A stretch of DNA of 64,000 nucleotides from Chitinophagaceae bacterium (GTDB lineage: Bacteria > Bacteroidota > Bacteroidia > Chitinophagales > Chitinophagaceae): assembly GCA_019752295.1 (NCBI GenBank), contig JAIEMK010000005.1, positions 62,001-126,000 on the forward strand. Direction: 5' to 3'. Under the pieces are notes generated by a model. The model was not told where the DNA came from. It searched no databases and was given only the letters and a program-made list of their open reading frames with translations. A program made the translations under genes and the position numbers. The first letter of the stretch is position 1, and each line of letters starts with the position of its first letter. Below, piece after piece: positions 42,061 to 51,818 of the stretch.

Positions 42061-43571
42061 ATTTTTGCTACAGTATGCAGATACATATTTTTTGAGGAAG
42101 GCTCCAATAAACCAGCGATATTGTATGGTTGTATCCTTTCTTTAATTAGACCTGTAAACCATTTTATATCTTCTTCAGTAGGTTGTTTATTTTCAATAAG
42201 TTTCAATAAGTCAGTATAAGATGTTTCTACCATTGTACAGATTTCTTGGTCATCGGCATTCAAGAAATATCCTGGCGGTTCAAGTTTTATTCTTCTTTGT
42301 TCATGAGCAATTGTGGCCGCAAAATACAGCATTGACCAAGCGTTGAATAGATCAAAATAAGGCATAGTTTTATAACATCCCGCCACTAGATTATCGGTTA
42401 TTTTTAATTCCCCAAAAACTGCATTTTCATACGCTTTAAAATCTTTTTCAAGTAACGCTTCATTTCCCCAATTTTTTCTAATACAACAGATCACTTTTTC
42501 AATCCCAGAAAGAGAATGGGCGATACCAGAACTAAACAAGGGATCAACAAAACCAACTGTATGAGGAAGTGCCACCCATCCTGCTCCAAAACATTGCTTC
42601 ATCTTTCTTTGCAACCTTTCAGATCGTAGAATTTTCCCTGGCACAGTTGCAAGCTTACTGTCTTTTAATATACAATTGACGGAAGGATACTTTTCTAAAA
42701 GGTCATTCCAAATCTTATCTGTTGGTAAATTCTCGTAAAATGTATTCGTGTCATCTAGCACAAAACCAAAACTCAACCTATCATCCTTGAATCGAAGCAT
42801 CCATATCCATCCTTCATCAAGAATTTGATGCAATGCAGAATTATCTGGATTGTAAGGATAATCATCGGTTGGGATATTCTCTTTTTGCAACATCTCTAAC
42901 CATTTCGGCACTTGATTGAAATGAGAAAATATTGAAACCGAATTAGTCAAAAATTCTTCAGATGAGGATTCAATTCCCAAAATCTTATTCAATAACTTAC
43001 CGCTTCCAGTTGCATCAATAAAGAATGAAGCATGAATATTGGTGCTTTCATTAAAATGATCAATTTGGAACTCCCAATCTGCATTTCTTTCGGCCTTTAT
43101 TATTTCAGTTTGATCAAAATAATTAATCCCGTAATCTTTTACTTTATTTACCAAAAAGGCATCAAAATCAGCTCGAAGCCAATTTGTATCTGATTGAATA
43201 TCGTCGGAGCTTGCTGCAACAAGCAATTCATTTTTATGATTTTCATCAGTAGCAAAAGCCTTTCCAGGATAGTGCTTATAATAGCTGAACCCTCTTTTAA
43301 TACCACAAACGATTTCGGGATGTGATTGCTGCCAGCTACCATACCTAGAAAAATCATATAACCAAGGTAGATTGTATTTTGTTGCAAGATCACGTAATAT
43401 CAAATCGGCTACTGGTGTAGAAGACTCTCCAATTGCAAAACGTGGATGTTGTCCCTTTTCAATTAGGCAAACTTTAAAGCCTAAATTATTTAAAATAAGT
43501 GCAGTAATTGAGCCCGCAAAACCTGCGCCTGCAATCAAAATGTCGTATTGTTTATTTGGATTTTCGCTCAT
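42057..43571 (-). CDS. Halogenase-like FAD-dependent oxidoreductase
   Basis: The 504-residue protein has the FAD Rossmann motif 'ILIAGAGFAGSITALIL' near the N-terminus and 'GESSTPVADLILRDL' of flavin-dependent halogenases and related monooxygenases. In the halogenase position the motif reads 'GWIWMLRFKDDRLSFGFVL' rather than 'WxWxIP', so halogenation is uncertain. 'VALPHTVGFVDPLFSSGIAHSL' is the second flavin-binding motif. It would oxidise or halogenate an unknown substrate. It is the last of three tightly packed genes with the radical SAM and asparagine-synthase-like genes (3-bp gap). Confidence 0.82.
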   Translation of the reverse strand: MSENPNKQYDILIAGAGFAGSITALILNNLGFKVCLIEKGQHPRFAIGESSTPVADLILRDLATKYNLPWLYDFSRYGSWQQSHPEIVCGIKRGFSYYKHYPGKAFATDENHKNELLVAASSDDIQSDTNWLRADFDAFLVNKVKDYGINYFDQTEIIKAERNADWEFQIDHFNESTNIHASFFIDATGSGKLLNKILGIESSSEEFLTNSVSIFSHFNQVPKWLEMLQKENIPTDDYPYNPDNSALHQILDEGWIWMLRFKDDRLSFGFVLDDTNTFYENLPTDKIWNDLLEKYPSVNCILKDSKLATVPGKILRSERLQRKMKQCFGAGWVALPHTVGFVDPLFSSGIAHSLSGIEKVICCIRKNWGNEALLEKDFKAYENAVFGELKITDNLVAGCYKTMPYFDLFNAWSMLYFAATIAHEQRRIKLEPPGYFLNADDQEICTMVETSYTDLLKLIENKQPTEEDIKWFTGLIKERIQPYNIAGLLEPSSKNMYLHTVAKI

Positions 43572-43574
43572 GCT

Positions 43575-44501
43575 TTAATGACAGCTACAGGCTATCGGCT
43601 GATATTTTTTTTGTTCTAAGTTCATTTGGTTCAACCGATTTTTTCTGGCTTCAAAACAGTGAGGGCATTTGGATAAAAAGCCTATATCCCAACTATCAAC
43701 AAACACCAAACCCTGCTTTAATTCAAGAGATTTTTCAAAAACCTCTTCCAATGCGCTCAATGATGGCGGAACATAATGCCCCTGCTCTTGAAGTATTTCC
43801 ATCATTCCATTACCCGGCCTTGTTGGAATAATAGAACAACAATCAACTCCACAATCAAAAGCAAACTGAACAGTTTTAATTGTCCATTCAATGCTTTCTT
43901 TTTCATCTGTTAAGAAAGGAGGGTTCAAAAGAATAAATGCACGCATATCTATCCCATGGCTACTTAAAAATTGAGCTGCTAACTTAAAATCTTCCTGGCT
44001 CAGTTGCTTATTCAATCTAGGTAAAACATCAGGGTGAATTGTTTCAAGGCCCATGGCTATTTCTAAATTACCATTTAGTTGATCATTAAAATCCACACAA
44101 GCCTGTCCACAAAGTTTTGCATGATTCTCAACGATTACTTTTTTATAAGATCGAAGTCTTTCTATGATTTCTGGATAATCTGATGGGGGAATGGATTTTT
44201 GATCGAAGAAATTACCACTATTATACAGCTTAATTACATTCGCTTCTGGAAGTTGATTTAAAGCATAATTTATCTGTTTTAAAATGGCAGCTTTAGGTGT
44301 AGGACCTTCCAGTGTGTTTTTCCAGAGATCGCACATCAGGCACTTGAAAGCACATTCTTTACTAGTTAAAAAAATAGTATTTATCGATTGTAAATTACCA
44401 TCAACATCCGGCTCTTGTTCATGTAGAAAATGAAATGGAATATCTGGATTTACAATATTTCTTGCAGGTCGAAGTTTTTCGATTTCATTACTGTCGAGCA
44501 T
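43575..44501 (-). CDS. Radical SAM protein of ELP3/RaSEA-like type
   Basis: The preferred start is the ATG at 44499-44501 ('MLDSNEIEKLRPARNIVNPD'), giving 308 residues that overlap the preceding gene's stop by 14 bp; an upstream in-frame ATG would add 39 residues inside the neighbouring gene. The [4Fe-4S]/SAM motif is CX3CX2C in 'CAFKCLMCDLW'. 'VIKLYNSGNFFDQKSIPP', 'VIVENHAKLCG', 'NLEIAMGLETIHPDVLPRLNK' and 'FILLNPPFLTD' resemble COG1244 proteins, which include the archaeosine-synthase partner RaSEA. The C-terminus has CPHC and CSCH motifs, possibly a second metal site. The substrate is unknown. Confidence 0.8.
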   Translation of the reverse strand: MLDSNEIEKLRPARNIVNPDIPFHFLHEQEPDVDGNLQSINTIFLTSKECAFKCLMCDLWKNTLEGPTPKAAILKQINYALNQLPEANVIKLYNSGNFFDQKSIPPSDYPEIIERLRSYKKVIVENHAKLCGQACVDFNDQLNGNLEIAMGLETIHPDVLPRLNKQLSQEDFKLAAQFLSSHGIDMRAFILLNPPFLTDEKESIEWTIKTVQFAFDCGVDCCSIIPTRPGNGMMEILQEQGHYVPPSLSALEEVFEKSLELKQGLVFVDSWDIGFLSKCPHCFEARKNRLNQMNLEQKKYQPIACSCH

Positions 44502-45822
44502 ACAACGAATTAAAATAAGTACGATAAACCGTTTCATCATCTGAAAACATTTCGCCAAATGTATTTGCTCCAACAGCACCACGTTGGAATCTGCGTTTTT
44601 CAAACACAGGCATATCAAAACCTGTAAGGGATTTTATCCCTCTACTAACAATTTCACCTTTTAGAGCATACAGTTCTTCTTCACTCCAGTTGGTTAATGC
44701 GATGAAGGGAATACCCTCAGATATTTCTATTACATTGGGTAATGCATATGGACTAAAGCCTCTGAATCCCAATAATTGTGATGGAGCATAGGAACGTACA
44801 TGTCCTCTACTTTGGCCACCTGTATAAGTCAATGAGTGTTTGATTTTGTCAACTCCCCAACCCTCTTGGTAAAGCATCGTATTATTTAAAACACTTCTGA
44901 TAGTTAGTTCTGTATTTTCAGCGATAGGATAATCCTTTAGATTTTCGTCGCCGCCGTCTCCATCTGCTAAGTATTTCCATTCAGGATATTGTTTTCTTAT
45001 TTGTTTACTCAATGCAAGAGCCATCGTTGCAGACTCGATATCCAATGGCTTATAATCTTCCACTACTTTAATAGCATCTTTATAGCTGATAGCCGATTGA
45101 GGCACATCGATCACTTCAAGAAAAATAGACAATCCAAGTTGATCCAAAAACTGGTGAGCTTGTTGCGCGTCAGAGCCATTGTTTACAGATAGAGTAAACG
45201 CTTTTAATCGCTGAGGAGAAAGTCCCAATTTAAGCATCAAATGGTAGAGCACCAAGAATACAGACCCACTATCAATACCTCCAGAAAACAATACTCCAAT
45301 CGGTTCCTTCTCTGGAATAGACATTAACCATTTTTGGCACTCCTTTGCCAATACCTCCATGTATGTTTTTCCAATTTCATCCAAGTTATCTGTCAGTATA
45401 TTTCTCTTAGGCGCGAAGAAGCGCGTGTAAATAGGATTGGGGTCTGGACAACCAACTACTTCCAAACGCACCACAAAATGTGCGGGTACCATTCTCGTAT
45501 AAGAAGGATGGAATTGCGTATGAAGCCCTTTTGTTTTTAGATAATTATAAATTTCATCAATTCGCTCCGCCACAATAAGCATCGGACCAGATGTTTGTTT
45601 AGCTAAAAAATAACGCATGGGTCTTCCAATGGAGCGTGCCATGAAAACTTGTTGGCCAACTTTTTCTACAATTGCGAATTGCCCATCAATTTTACGAACC
45701 CTCTCCGCATCGCCAGAGATAATAGCAGCAGAAACTTCGTCTTGCGACATGTTGAATATGGTATTGTTATTATAGTCGAGCAGATTTACAAAGTCTGTGA
45801 TGGGTTGTTTGATACTAGTCAT
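44488..45822 (-). CDS. Asparagine-synthase-like ATP-dependent ligase without N-terminal catalytic Cys
   Basis: The 444-residue protein has the PP-loop 'GVLFSGGIDSGSVFL' (SGGxDS; about residue 177) and 'KYLADGDGGDENLKDYP', as in asparagine synthase B-type ligases. The N-terminal about 130 residues are a shortened glutaminase-like domain ('DGQFAIVEKVGQQVFMARS'), but the protein does not begin with the catalytic Met-Cys of glutamine-dependent enzymes. It may therefore use ammonia, or form an amide bond within or between substrates, as beta-lactam synthetases and lasso-peptide cyclases do. It is the first gene of the three-gene set with the radical SAM and halogenase-like genes. A sense-strand TACTTTTG (45859-45866) may be its -7 element. 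Confidence 0.8.
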   Translation of the reverse strand: MTSIKQPITDFVNLLDYNNNTIFNMSQDEVSAAIISGDAERVRKIDGQFAIVEKVGQQVFMARSIGRPMRYFLAKQTSGPMLIVAERIDEIYNYLKTKGLHTQFHPSYTRMVPAHFVVRLEVVGCPDPNPIYTRFFAPKRNILTDNLDEIGKTYMEVLAKECQKWLMSIPEKEPIGVLFSGGIDSGSVFLVLYHLMLKLGLSPQRLKAFTLSVNNGSDAQQAHQFLDQLGLSIFLEVIDVPQSAISYKDAIKVVEDYKPLDIESATMALALSKQIRKQYPEWKYLADGDGGDENLKDYPIAENTELTIRSVLNNTMLYQEGWGVDKIKHSLTYTGGQSRGHVRSYAPSQLLGFRGFSPYALPNVIEISEGIPFIALTNWSEEELYALKGEIVSRGIKSLTGFDMPVFEKRRFQRGAVGANTFGEMFSDDETVYRTYFNSLYARQ

Positions 45823-45919
45823 GTTTTTAACAATTTTTACGCCACTTAATTAATAAAGCAAAAGTATCGAATCCATTAGTATGCTCCTCTTTAAATCTGC
45901 TACAAATATTTCCACAAAA

Positions 45920-45949
45920 AAGCCGCCTCAGTTTTAATTGAGACGGCTT
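45920..45949 (-). terminator. Rho-independent terminator-like hairpin at the leu operon end
   Basis: AAGCCGCCTCA (45920-45930) and TGAGACGGCTT (45939-45949) form an 11-bp stem with one mismatch and an 8-nt loop. On the minus strand T6 follows, and the hairpin lies 20 bp past the leuB stop. It ends the leuCDAB transcript before the next gene. Confidence 0.85.
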
Positions 45950-45968
45950 CTTTTAGTAAATCTATAGT

Positions 45969-47042
45969 CTATAGGAATTTCAATACAGCAGCACCCATTG
46001 CATCGGTACCCAATATATTTTCCTTGGCAGTTGTTGCGTCTGCAATATCTCTGGTTCTAAAACCTTGTTTCAGTACCTGATCTACTGCATTAATGATTGC
46101 TTCAGATTCTGCTTTCATACCAAATGAAATATCCAATAAAAGTGCAGCAGACAGAATAGATGCCAATGGATTGGCTACTCCTTTACCTGTAATATCGTGT
46201 GCAGAACCATGAATGGGCTCATAAACACCAGTACCATCTCCAATGGATGCAGAAGCCAGCATACCCATTGAACCTGCAATTTGCGATGCTTCATCGGTTA
46301 AGATATCACCGAATAAATTTGCAGTAACTACTACATCAAACCTGCGTGGGTCTTTAATCAGCATCATCGCGGTGGCATCAACAAATTGATATTCTACTTC
46401 AACATCAGGATATTCCAGTGCCAACTTCTGAATAACTTCTCTCCACAAACGGCTCGTCTCCAAAACATTTGCTTTGTCTACCGAACACAATTTTTTCTTT
46501 CGGGTTCTGGCTGCATCAAATGCTTTTCTACCAATGCGTTCAACTTCATAGCGACTATATTCTGCCACATCGTAAGCAGTATCGCCGTTATTCTTTCTAC
46601 CTTTTTCACCAAAATAAATATCTCCAGTTAACTCTCTGAAGAAAAGAATATCAGCACCCTTTAAGATCTCGGGCTTGATACTTGATGCACTCAATAATTC
46701 ATCGAATAATTTAATGGGGCGAAGGTTGGCATATAAACCCAACTCTTTACGCATCTTCAACAAACCCTGCTCGGGGCGTACTTTTGCAGATGGATCATTG
46801 TCGTATTTGGGGTGACCTACCGCGCCAAATAATACAGCATCGGACTTACGCATTTTTTCTAATGATTCTGCAGGCAATGGATCGCCTGTTGCTTCAATTG
46901 CCACGTGACCGATCAGTGCTTCATCGTAATGAAAACTGTGTCCGAATTTTGCAGCAATGGCGTCTAATACTTTTTTGCCTACTGCTGTTACTTCTTGTCC
47001 GATTCCATCGCCCGGAACAATTAAGATATTCTTGGTTGCCAT
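45969..47042 (-). CDS. leuB: 3-isopropylmalate dehydrogenase
   Basis: The 357-residue protein shows the isocitrate/isopropylmalate dehydrogenase signature: 'ILIVPGDGIGQEVTAVGKKVLDAI', 'LLKMRKELGLYANLRPI', 'LTGDIYFGEKGR', 'DKANVLETSRLWREV' and 'NLFGDILTDEASQIAGSMGMLASASIG'. It catalyses NAD+-dependent oxidative decarboxylation of 3-isopropylmalate in leucine synthesis. It is the last gene of the leuC-leuD-leuA-leuB operon and is followed by a clear terminator. Length is normal for LeuB. Confidence 0.96.
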   Translation of the reverse strand: MATKNILIVPGDGIGQEVTAVGKKVLDAIAAKFGHSFHYDEALIGHVAIEATGDPLPAESLEKMRKSDAVLFGAVGHPKYDNDPSAKVRPEQGLLKMRKELGLYANLRPIKLFDELLSASSIKPEILKGADILFFRELTGDIYFGEKGRKNNGDTAYDVAEYSRYEVERIGRKAFDAARTRKKKLCSVDKANVLETSRLWREVIQKLALEYPDVEVEYQFVDATAMMLIKDPRRFDVVVTANLFGDILTDEASQIAGSMGMLASASIGDGTGVYEPIHGSAHDITGKGVANPLASILSAALLLDISFGMKAESEAIINAVDQVLKQGFRTRDIADATTAKENILGTDAMGAAVLKFL

Positions 47043-47077
47043 AAAAACTCAAATATTTGAATAAACTAAATAGTGGA

Positions 47078-48652
47078 TTAATCAATCGTGTTCAGCATCT
47101 TCTGCGTAGCCTTGATTGCAGATACGGTCTGATCGCTATCCAGTCCGCGTGTTTTAAATTCTTTGCAATTGTGCATCCATGTAATAATGGTTTCGCACAA
47201 TGCATCTGATTTACCTCCAGGAGGAATATGAACTGTATAATCTGTAAGTTGAGGTAATGCAATTTTTTTGATTGCATAAACCTTCTTGAGCGCATTCATG
47301 AAAGCATCATACTGCCCATCGCCCTGCGCATTCTCTTCAAAACTTTCACCATTGATTATAATCTTAAGTGTAACAGAAGGGCGCAGATTTTTTGAATGGG
47401 TTAATACATAATTTTCTACCTGAACTTTTTCAGCAATCGTGCTGCTGTCTAAAACATCTGAAATAATATATGGCAGGTCGGCCTGAGTTACCATTTCTTT
47501 CAGGTCGCCCAATTCGATAATTCTTTGGGTAACTTTCTTTAAATCTTCATCCGACAATTGAATACCAAGCTCCAATAAATTGTTCTCGATATTAGCTTTG
47601 CCACTTGTTTTTCCCAATGCATATTTACGCTGCCTGCCAAAACGTTCTGGCATCAGGTCGTTGTAATACAAATTGTTTTTCTTGTCTCCATCGGCATGAA
47701 TACCTGCTGTTTGAGTAAACACGTTTTCGCCAACAACAGGTTTATTTGCAGGGATTCTGAATCCCGAAAATGTTTCCACAATTTTACTAACAGAATACAA
47801 AGATTTTTCATTCACCTGAGTAGACACTTCCTTCATATTATCGTGTAATACTGCTACAGCACTTGCCAGAGAGGCATTTCCTGCACGTTCGCCCATGCCG
47901 TTGATGGTAAGGTGTAATCCCTTCGCCCCAGCTTTAACTGCTTCCAATACGTTGGCTGTACCAAGATCATAATCGTTATGCGCATGGAAGTCGAAGTGTA
48001 TAGCAGGATATTTTTGAACCAGTTCAGAAACGTATTCAAAAGTTTCTGAGGGTGTTAATACACCAAGCGTGTCAGGCAAAAGAATTCTTTCAACTGGCTG
48101 GTGTTGTATAAAATCAAGGTAATTGATTACATAGTCTTTCGAATGACGCATCCCGTTGCTCCAGTCTTCCAAATACACATTACTCTTCAAACCCTTTTCC
48201 TTAGCCAGTTTCAGTACGGCGGCAATTTCAGCAAAATGTTGTTCTGCAGTTTTCTTTAACTGATGTGTCAAATGATTTAAAGATCCTTTTGTTAAAAGGT
48301 TCATTACTTTGGCGCCCGCTTCCAACATCCAGTTTACAGAAACCTCCCCATCAACAAAAGTTAATACTTCTACCCGATCGATGTATCCATTGGCTTTGGC
48401 CCAGTCTGTAATTTTCTTAACAGCCTGAAACTCCCCTTCCGACACACGTGCAGATGCAATTTCAATTCGATCTACATTTAAATCGGTCAATAATAACTTT
48501 GCAATTGTTAACTTTTCTGAGGCCGAGAAACTCACTCCGCTGGTTTGTTCACCATCGCGAAGTGTGGTATCCATTATTTCGATGTGTCGTTGTTGCTGTT
48601 TCAAAGTATAATTATTCAGATCTTTAAAATTAGATGCTATGAGTTGATGCAA
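47078..48652 (-). CDS. leuA: 2-isopropylmalate synthase (LeuA2/citramalate-synthase type)
   Basis: The 524-residue protein has the HMG-CoA lyase-like TIM barrel beginning 'HIEIMDTTLRDGEQTSGVSF', with the metal-binding 'LHLTINGMGERAGNASL' and 'FHAHNDYDLG' motifs, and a C-terminal LeuA dimerisation/allosteric domain (about 370-500). It condenses acetyl-CoA with 2-oxoisovalerate (or pyruvate in citramalate synthases). The start overlaps the leuD stop by 23 bp, and a later ATG would remove the first barrel strand. Isopropylmalate synthase is favoured by the leu operon context. Feedback by leucine is expected but not shown. Confidence 0.88.
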   Translation of the reverse strand: MHQLIASNFKDLNNYTLKQQQRHIEIMDTTLRDGEQTSGVSFSASEKLTIAKLLLTDLNVDRIEIASARVSEGEFQAVKKITDWAKANGYIDRVEVLTFVDGEVSVNWMLEAGAKVMNLLTKGSLNHLTHQLKKTAEQHFAEIAAVLKLAKEKGLKSNVYLEDWSNGMRHSKDYVINYLDFIQHQPVERILLPDTLGVLTPSETFEYVSELVQKYPAIHFDFHAHNDYDLGTANVLEAVKAGAKGLHLTINGMGERAGNASLASAVAVLHDNMKEVSTQVNEKSLYSVSKIVETFSGFRIPANKPVVGENVFTQTAGIHADGDKKNNLYYNDLMPERFGRQRKYALGKTSGKANIENNLLELGIQLSDEDLKKVTQRIIELGDLKEMVTQADLPYIISDVLDSSTIAEKVQVENYVLTHSKNLRPSVTLKIIINGESFEENAQGDGQYDAFMNALKKVYAIKKIALPQLTDYTVHIPPGGKSDALCETIITWMHNCKEFKTRGLDSDQTVSAIKATQKMLNTID

Positions 48653-49226
48653 ACGCTTTGATTTCTGCTTTCATTGCTTGCAGATAATCGATATCATCAA
48701 AGCCATTTATCATGTTATGTTTTTTATACCCGTTAATCGCAAAGGATTCTTGAGCGCCCGTTGCATCCAACGTAATTGTTTGTGCTGCCAGATCCACCGT
48801 GATTACTGTTTTTGGATCGGCTTCAATAGCTTTGAAAATCTGATCTAAGAATGCTTCTGAAACCTGCACCGGTAAGATGCCAACATTGATCGCATTTCCT
48901 TTAAAGATGTCGGCAAAAAAACTGGATACAACACAACGAAATCCATAATCGTAAATAGCCCATGCTGCATGCTCGCGGCTACTTCCACTTCCAAAATTTT
49001 TTCCGCCCACCAAAATCTTACCACCGTAAAGAGGATTGTTTAAAACAAAATCCTGTCTTGGGCTTTCATCATTATTATAACGCCAATCGCGAAACAGGTT
49101 ATCGCCAAACCCTTTTCTTTCAGTTGCTTTTAAAAAGCGGGCGGGTATAATCTGGTCTGTATCTACATTCTCAATAGGCAAAGGAACTGCAGTACTGGTT
49201 AACACTGTGAATTTATCGTAAGCCAT
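48630..49226 (-). CDS. leuD: 3-isopropylmalate dehydratase small subunit
   Basis: The 198-residue protein has the LeuD motifs 'TAVPLPIENVDTDQIIPARFLK' and 'GKNFGSGSSREHAAWAIYDYGFRCVVSSFFADIFKGNAINVGILP' regions. With LeuC it isomerises 2- to 3-isopropylmalate. It lies 42 bp downstream of leuC and overlaps leuA by 23 bp. Length is typical for the family. Confidence 0.96.
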   Translation of the reverse strand: MAYDKFTVLTSTAVPLPIENVDTDQIIPARFLKATERKGFGDNLFRDWRYNNDESPRQDFVLNNPLYGGKILVGGKNFGSGSSREHAAWAIYDYGFRCVVSSFFADIFKGNAINVGILPVQVSEAFLDQIFKAIEADPKTVITVDLAAQTITLDATGAQESFAINGYKKHNMINGFDDIDYLQAMKAEIKAFASTHSI

Positions 49227-49268
49227 TTTTATAAATTATAAGTTTTGCTAAAAATTAATTCGGGATGA

Positions 49269-50675
49269 TTATGCTAATAAATCTCGCGGATCGGTTACTA
49301 CTCCTGTAATAGCCGCTGCTGCTGCAACATAAGGGCTGGCCAATAGCGTTCTGCTTCCAGGACCCTGACGACCTTCAAAGTTTCTGTTACTGGTACTCAC
49401 CGCATATTTTCCTGCAGGGATCTTGTCATCATTCATTGCCAGACAAGCTGAACATCCTGGCTGACGTAATTGAAATCCTGCATCCGTTAAAATATCGAGG
49501 ATACCTTCTTCTTTAATTTGTGCTTCCACGATATGTGAACCCGGTACGATCCATGCGGTAATATGATCTGCTTTTTTGCGACCCTTAATAATGGATGCAA
49601 ATGCACGAAAATCTTCAATGCGTCCGTTTGTACAACTTCCAATGAATACATAATCTACTTTCTTACCAAGCATTAATTGATCTTCTTCAAAGCCCATATA
49701 CTTTAACGACTTTTCGTAAGTAGCTACACCACCTTCCAAATCTGTTGCTTTTGGAATATGTTTAGAAATGCCCATGCCCATGCCGGGGTTAGTACCATAA
49801 GTAATCATGGGTTCAATATCAGCGGCATCGAAGTGGTATTCTTTATCAAAGCTTGCTCCTGCATCGGTTTGTAAGGTTTTCCAATAAGCCAATGCCTTAT
49901 CCCATGCTGCTCCTTTCGGTGCTTTCTCGCGGCCATTGATATAGTTGAAAGTAGTTTCATCAGGAGCGATCATACCACCTCTAGCGCCCATTTCGATACT
50001 CATATTACAAACAGTCATCCTTCCCTCCATACTCATATTCTCAAACACATCGCCTGCATATTCTACAAAATATCCTGTGGCACCTGCAGTAGTTAATTTG
50101 GCAATAATATAAAGTGTTACATCTTTTGCTGTTACTGCCTTGCCTAGTTTACCATTTACATTGATGCGCATTTTTTTAGGCTTCGGTTGCATGATACACT
50201 GAGAAGATAAAACCATTTCCACTTCAGAAGTACCGATACCAAATGCAATGGCGCCAAATGCACCATGCGTAGAAGTATGCGAATCGCCACAAACAATGGT
50301 CATTCCCGGAAGAGTAATTCCATTCTCTGGGCCCACCACATGCACGATGCCATTTTTTGGATTACCTAAACCCCAGTGCGAAATACCATATTTAGCAGAG
50401 TTACGCTCCAAAGCCTGTAACTGGTTTGCAGATAAAGGATCCGTTACCGGAAGGTGCTGGTTAATGGTGGGAGTATTATGATCGGCTGTTGCAAATGTGC
50501 AGTCAGGGAACATTACATCAATACCCCTGCTTTCTAATCCTAAAAACGCCACCGGGCTGGTTACTTCGTGAATAAAATGGCGGTCAATAAAAAACACATC
50601 CGGACCATCTTCAATTTTACGAACTACATGTGCATCCCACACTTTGTCGAACAGGGTACTTGGCTTATTGTTCAT
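49269..50675 (-). CDS. leuC: 3-isopropylmalate dehydratase large subunit
   Basis: The 468-residue protein is an aconitase-family enzyme with the [4Fe-4S] ligands in '[14 protein letters not shown]' and '[15 protein letters not shown]', and the substrate motifs '[28 protein letters not shown]' region and '[11 protein letters not shown]'. With LeuD it converts 2-isopropylmalate to 3-isopropylmalate. It is the first gene of the leu operon and is divergent from the LysR-type regulator. Confidence 0.97.
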   Translation of the reverse strand: MNNKPSTLFDKVWDAHVVRKIEDGPDVFFIDRHFIHEVTSPVAFLGLESRGIDVMFPDCTFATADHNTPTINQHLPVTDPLSANQLQALERNSAKYGISHWGLGNPKNGIVHVVGPENGITLPGMTIVCGDSHTSTHGAFGAIAFGIGTSEVEMVLSSQCIMQPKPKKMRINVNGKLGKAVTAKDVTLYIIAKLTTAGATGYFVEYAGDVFENMSMEGRMTVCNMSIEMGARGGMIAPDETTFNYINGREKAPKGAAWDKALAYWKTLQTDAGASFDKEYHFDAADIEPMITYGTNPGMGMGISKHIPKATDLEGGVATYEKSLKYMGFEEDQLMLGKKVDYVFIGSCTNGRIEDFRAFASIIKGRKKADHITAWIVPGSHIVEAQIKEEGILDILTDAGFQLRQPGCSACLAMNDDKIPAGKYAVSTSNRNFEGRQGPGSRTLLASPYVAAAAAITGVVTDPRDLLA

Positions 50676-50888
50676 TATTCAATGATTTGTTAGTTTCTAA
50701 TTAAGTTTTTAAAAAAATGCCAGAATTTGTCTAAACTATCTACCAGTTCGGGCTTATTTGTTGGCTAATATTTAAAAATTGTCCAAAGAAGTTGAAATAA
50801 TTATAATCTGGATTTGCAATTTAGTCAATATTTCCTGCTAATACCCCCCGAATAGGAGTTAATCTGATTCTTGAACAAAATTATTAAT

Positions 50889-50932
50889 TTAATACATGAC
50901 ATATTAATACTTATTTTGTCAATTATTAATAC
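50889..50932 (+). promoter_or_regulatory. Three TTAATAC direct repeats before the LysR gene
   Basis: TTAATAC occurs at 50889-50895, 50904-50910 and 50926-50932, in the 270-bp gap between leuC (minus) and the LysR gene (plus). The second and third copies are 22 bp apart, two helical turns. Immediately after them ATACCTATTAAGTAT (50930-50944) is an ATAC...GTAT inverted repeat next to the LysR start codon. This is consistent with LysR-family binding and autoregulation. Confidence 0.45.
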
Positions 50933-50945
50933 CTATTAAGTATAC

Positions 50946-51818
50946 ATGGAATTAAGACATTTAAAATATTTCCTAACCCTTGCCAAGGAATTAAGTTTTA
51001 CAAAAGCGTCGGAGAAGCTTTTCATATCGCAACCACCGCTTAGCCGACAAATCAAAGAATTAGAACAGGAATTAAACGTACAACTGCTGAAAAGGAATAA
51101 CAAAAGGGTTGAACTTACAGAAGCAGGAAAGTTTTACGAAAAGGAGATCAGGCAACTATTACAGTCGCTCGACAGAATTAATTTAACAACTCAAAAAATT
51201 GGTCAGAACATCAGTGGCGAATTCAGGATAGCATATATCAGCTCTACATTTTCGGGTCATATTACAGAGCTGGTGCAATTCTTATCCGGCAAGTATCCCT
51301 ATGTTAATTTCAGACTTTATGAAGTACCTACTGTGGAGCAGGTAAGTGGTTTGGAACAGGGAAAAATCGATTTGGGGATTATCAGGGCCCCGCTTTACTC
51401 GCCTGAAATAGAAACCAAACTTTGGTTCAGAGATAGTTTTTCGCTTGTGTATAACAGAAAGAAGATTAGCATTTCATCAGAAAAAAATATTGCAGATCTA
51501 AAAGATGAAACATTTGTTTTCTTTAATAAAGATTATGCTCCATTTTACTACGATACTTTAATTGAGATCTGTGCCAAGTACGGGTTTACGCCAAAAATCG
51601 TTCACGAATCAAATAATATCTCTTCCATCATTCAACTGATAAAAAACGGGTTGGGTATATCGATAGTACCTACCAATATTTTAAAAAGTCATCAGTATCC
51701 AGATCTGGGTTTTGTTGAATTGAAAAAAGTAAATCTTTTTACAGACATTTTACTGGCTACTCCTAAATTTTCTAATTCAGAAATTGCCGCCTCTGCTATT
51801 TCGTTCTTACTGAAATAA
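50946..51818 (+). CDS. LysR-family transcriptional regulator
   Basis: The 290-residue protein has the LysR N-terminal HTH ('MELRHLKYFLTLAKELSFTKASEKLFISQPPLSRQIKELE' region, about 1-60) and a periplasmic-binding-protein-like effector domain (about 90-290). It is divergent from the leu operon, as LysR proteins often are from their targets, and the gap has short repeats. It may regulate leuCDAB (inferred); the next gene downstream, a D-lactate-type dehydrogenase, is another candidate. Effector unknown. Confidence 0.9.
   Translation: MELRHLKYFLTLAKELSFTKASEKLFISQPPLSRQIKELEQELNVQLLKRNNKRVELTEAGKFYEKEIRQLLQSLDRINLTTQKIGQNISGEFRIAYISSTFSGHITELVQFLSGKYPYVNFRLYEVPTVEQVSGLEQGKIDLGIIRAPLYSPEIETKLWFRDSFSLVYNRKKISISSEKNIADLKDETFVFFNKDYAPFYYDTLIEICAKYGFTPKIVHESNNISSIIQLIKNGLGISIVPTNILKSHQYPDLGFVELKKVNLFTDILLATPKFSNSEIAASAISFLLK

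Noticed and set aside
44502..44618. Upstream 39-codon extension of the radical SAM gene
   Set aside because: It lies inside the asparagine-synthase-like gene in another frame and shows no family similarity.
45823..45968. Possible precursor peptide gene next to the asparagine-synthase-like gene
   Set aside because: No reading frame of convincing length or leader-like composition was seen; the gap contains the leu terminator and a possible promoter.
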